Positions 32,190 through 32,372 of a stretch of 32,372 nucleotides of DNA are shown in pieces. The position numbers were made by a program, and so were the translations under genes. Position 1 is the first letter of the stretch, and every line of letters begins with the position of its first letter. Under the pieces are notes generated by a model, which made no database searches, was not told the DNA's origin, and saw only the letters and a program-made list of their open reading frames with translations. The stretch comes from Methylococcaceae bacterium (GTDB lineage: Bacteria; Pseudomonadota; Gammaproteobacteria; Methylococcales; Methylomonadaceae), in assembly GCA_947505105.1 (NCBI GenBank), contig CANNKG010000040.1, forward strand, positions 1 to 32,372. Reading direction: 5' to 3'.

Positions 32190-32372
32190 GTTATTAAGGG
32201 GGAACATTTGTTGATAGTATGAACTAGGAGTCTGTCGGTCTTATGATTTTTGACTTTCTGATTTGGTTAAAACCACGTAAATCAGGCAATATCACACCAT
32301 TTTTCTCGCTATTTCTCCCTATTTAAAAATTCAAGACGCATAGACGCTTAAGGTTAAATGCCAAACAAACCA
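32190..32372. other. unassigned right-edge sequence
   Basis: About 180 bases without a reading frame of note. The block starting AGGAGTCTGTCGGTCTTATG looks like the noncoding end of a mobile element, but the window ends before this can be tested. Confidence 0.3.

Overview
The window looks like a chromosomal segment of a gammaproteobacterium. The housekeeping order (gshB next to a tonB-like gene, rpmB-rpmG, tig-clpP-clpX, hemL) and the protein sequences fit that class. A split adenosylcobalamin-dependent ribonucleotide reductase and the AT-leaning composition would suit an obligate methanotroph of the Methylococcales or a relative, but that finer placement is inference.

Positions 1-13282 are ordinary core genome. 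On the minus strand are a TonB-like protein and glutathione synthetase. On the plus strand are ribosomal proteins L28 and L33. A minus-strand protein with two cyclic-nucleotide-binding-like domains and a rhodanese domain follows. Then, on the plus strand, come a periplasmic DegQ/Do-type protease, MoaB, a DUF423 membrane protein, aminopeptidase N, tRNA-Leu(UAG), and tig-clpP-clpX ending in a strong terminator.

Positions 13.5-25.5 kb form an inserted, AT-rich accessory island. It is bracketed by two decayed copies of the same IS3-family element in the same orientation and also carries two MITE-like inverted-repeat elements. It holds a thiazole/oxazole-modified microcin (TOMM) type RiPP cluster. 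The precursor has a core with five Cys, a Pro, two Cys, then Ser-Thr, and an unusual leader that resembles a Tat signal. The maturation operon encodes a cobalamin-binding radical SAM enzyme, an RRE/ThiF-like leader-binding protein with a Cys4 zinc site, a YcaO cyclodehydratase ending in PxPxP, and a SagB-type FMN dehydrogenase. Around it are a secreted 173-residue protein, two small membrane proteins, a TPR-glycosyltransferase-like protein, and a large divergent protein of unknown family whose stop codon lies just past a (CG)5 tract. Two GTAA-N5-TTAC inverted repeats lie in the divergent intergenic region. The logical product is a linear poly-azole peptide that may carry radical SAM-installed methyl groups. 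No dedicated ABC exporter is visible.

Positions 25.6-32.4 kb return to core genes: hemL (minus), then nrdJa preceded by two NrdR-type boxes. A DUF3800 gene and a terminator are wedged between nrdJa and its partner nrdJb. After a small predicted membrane protein there is a second, broken DUF3800 gene.
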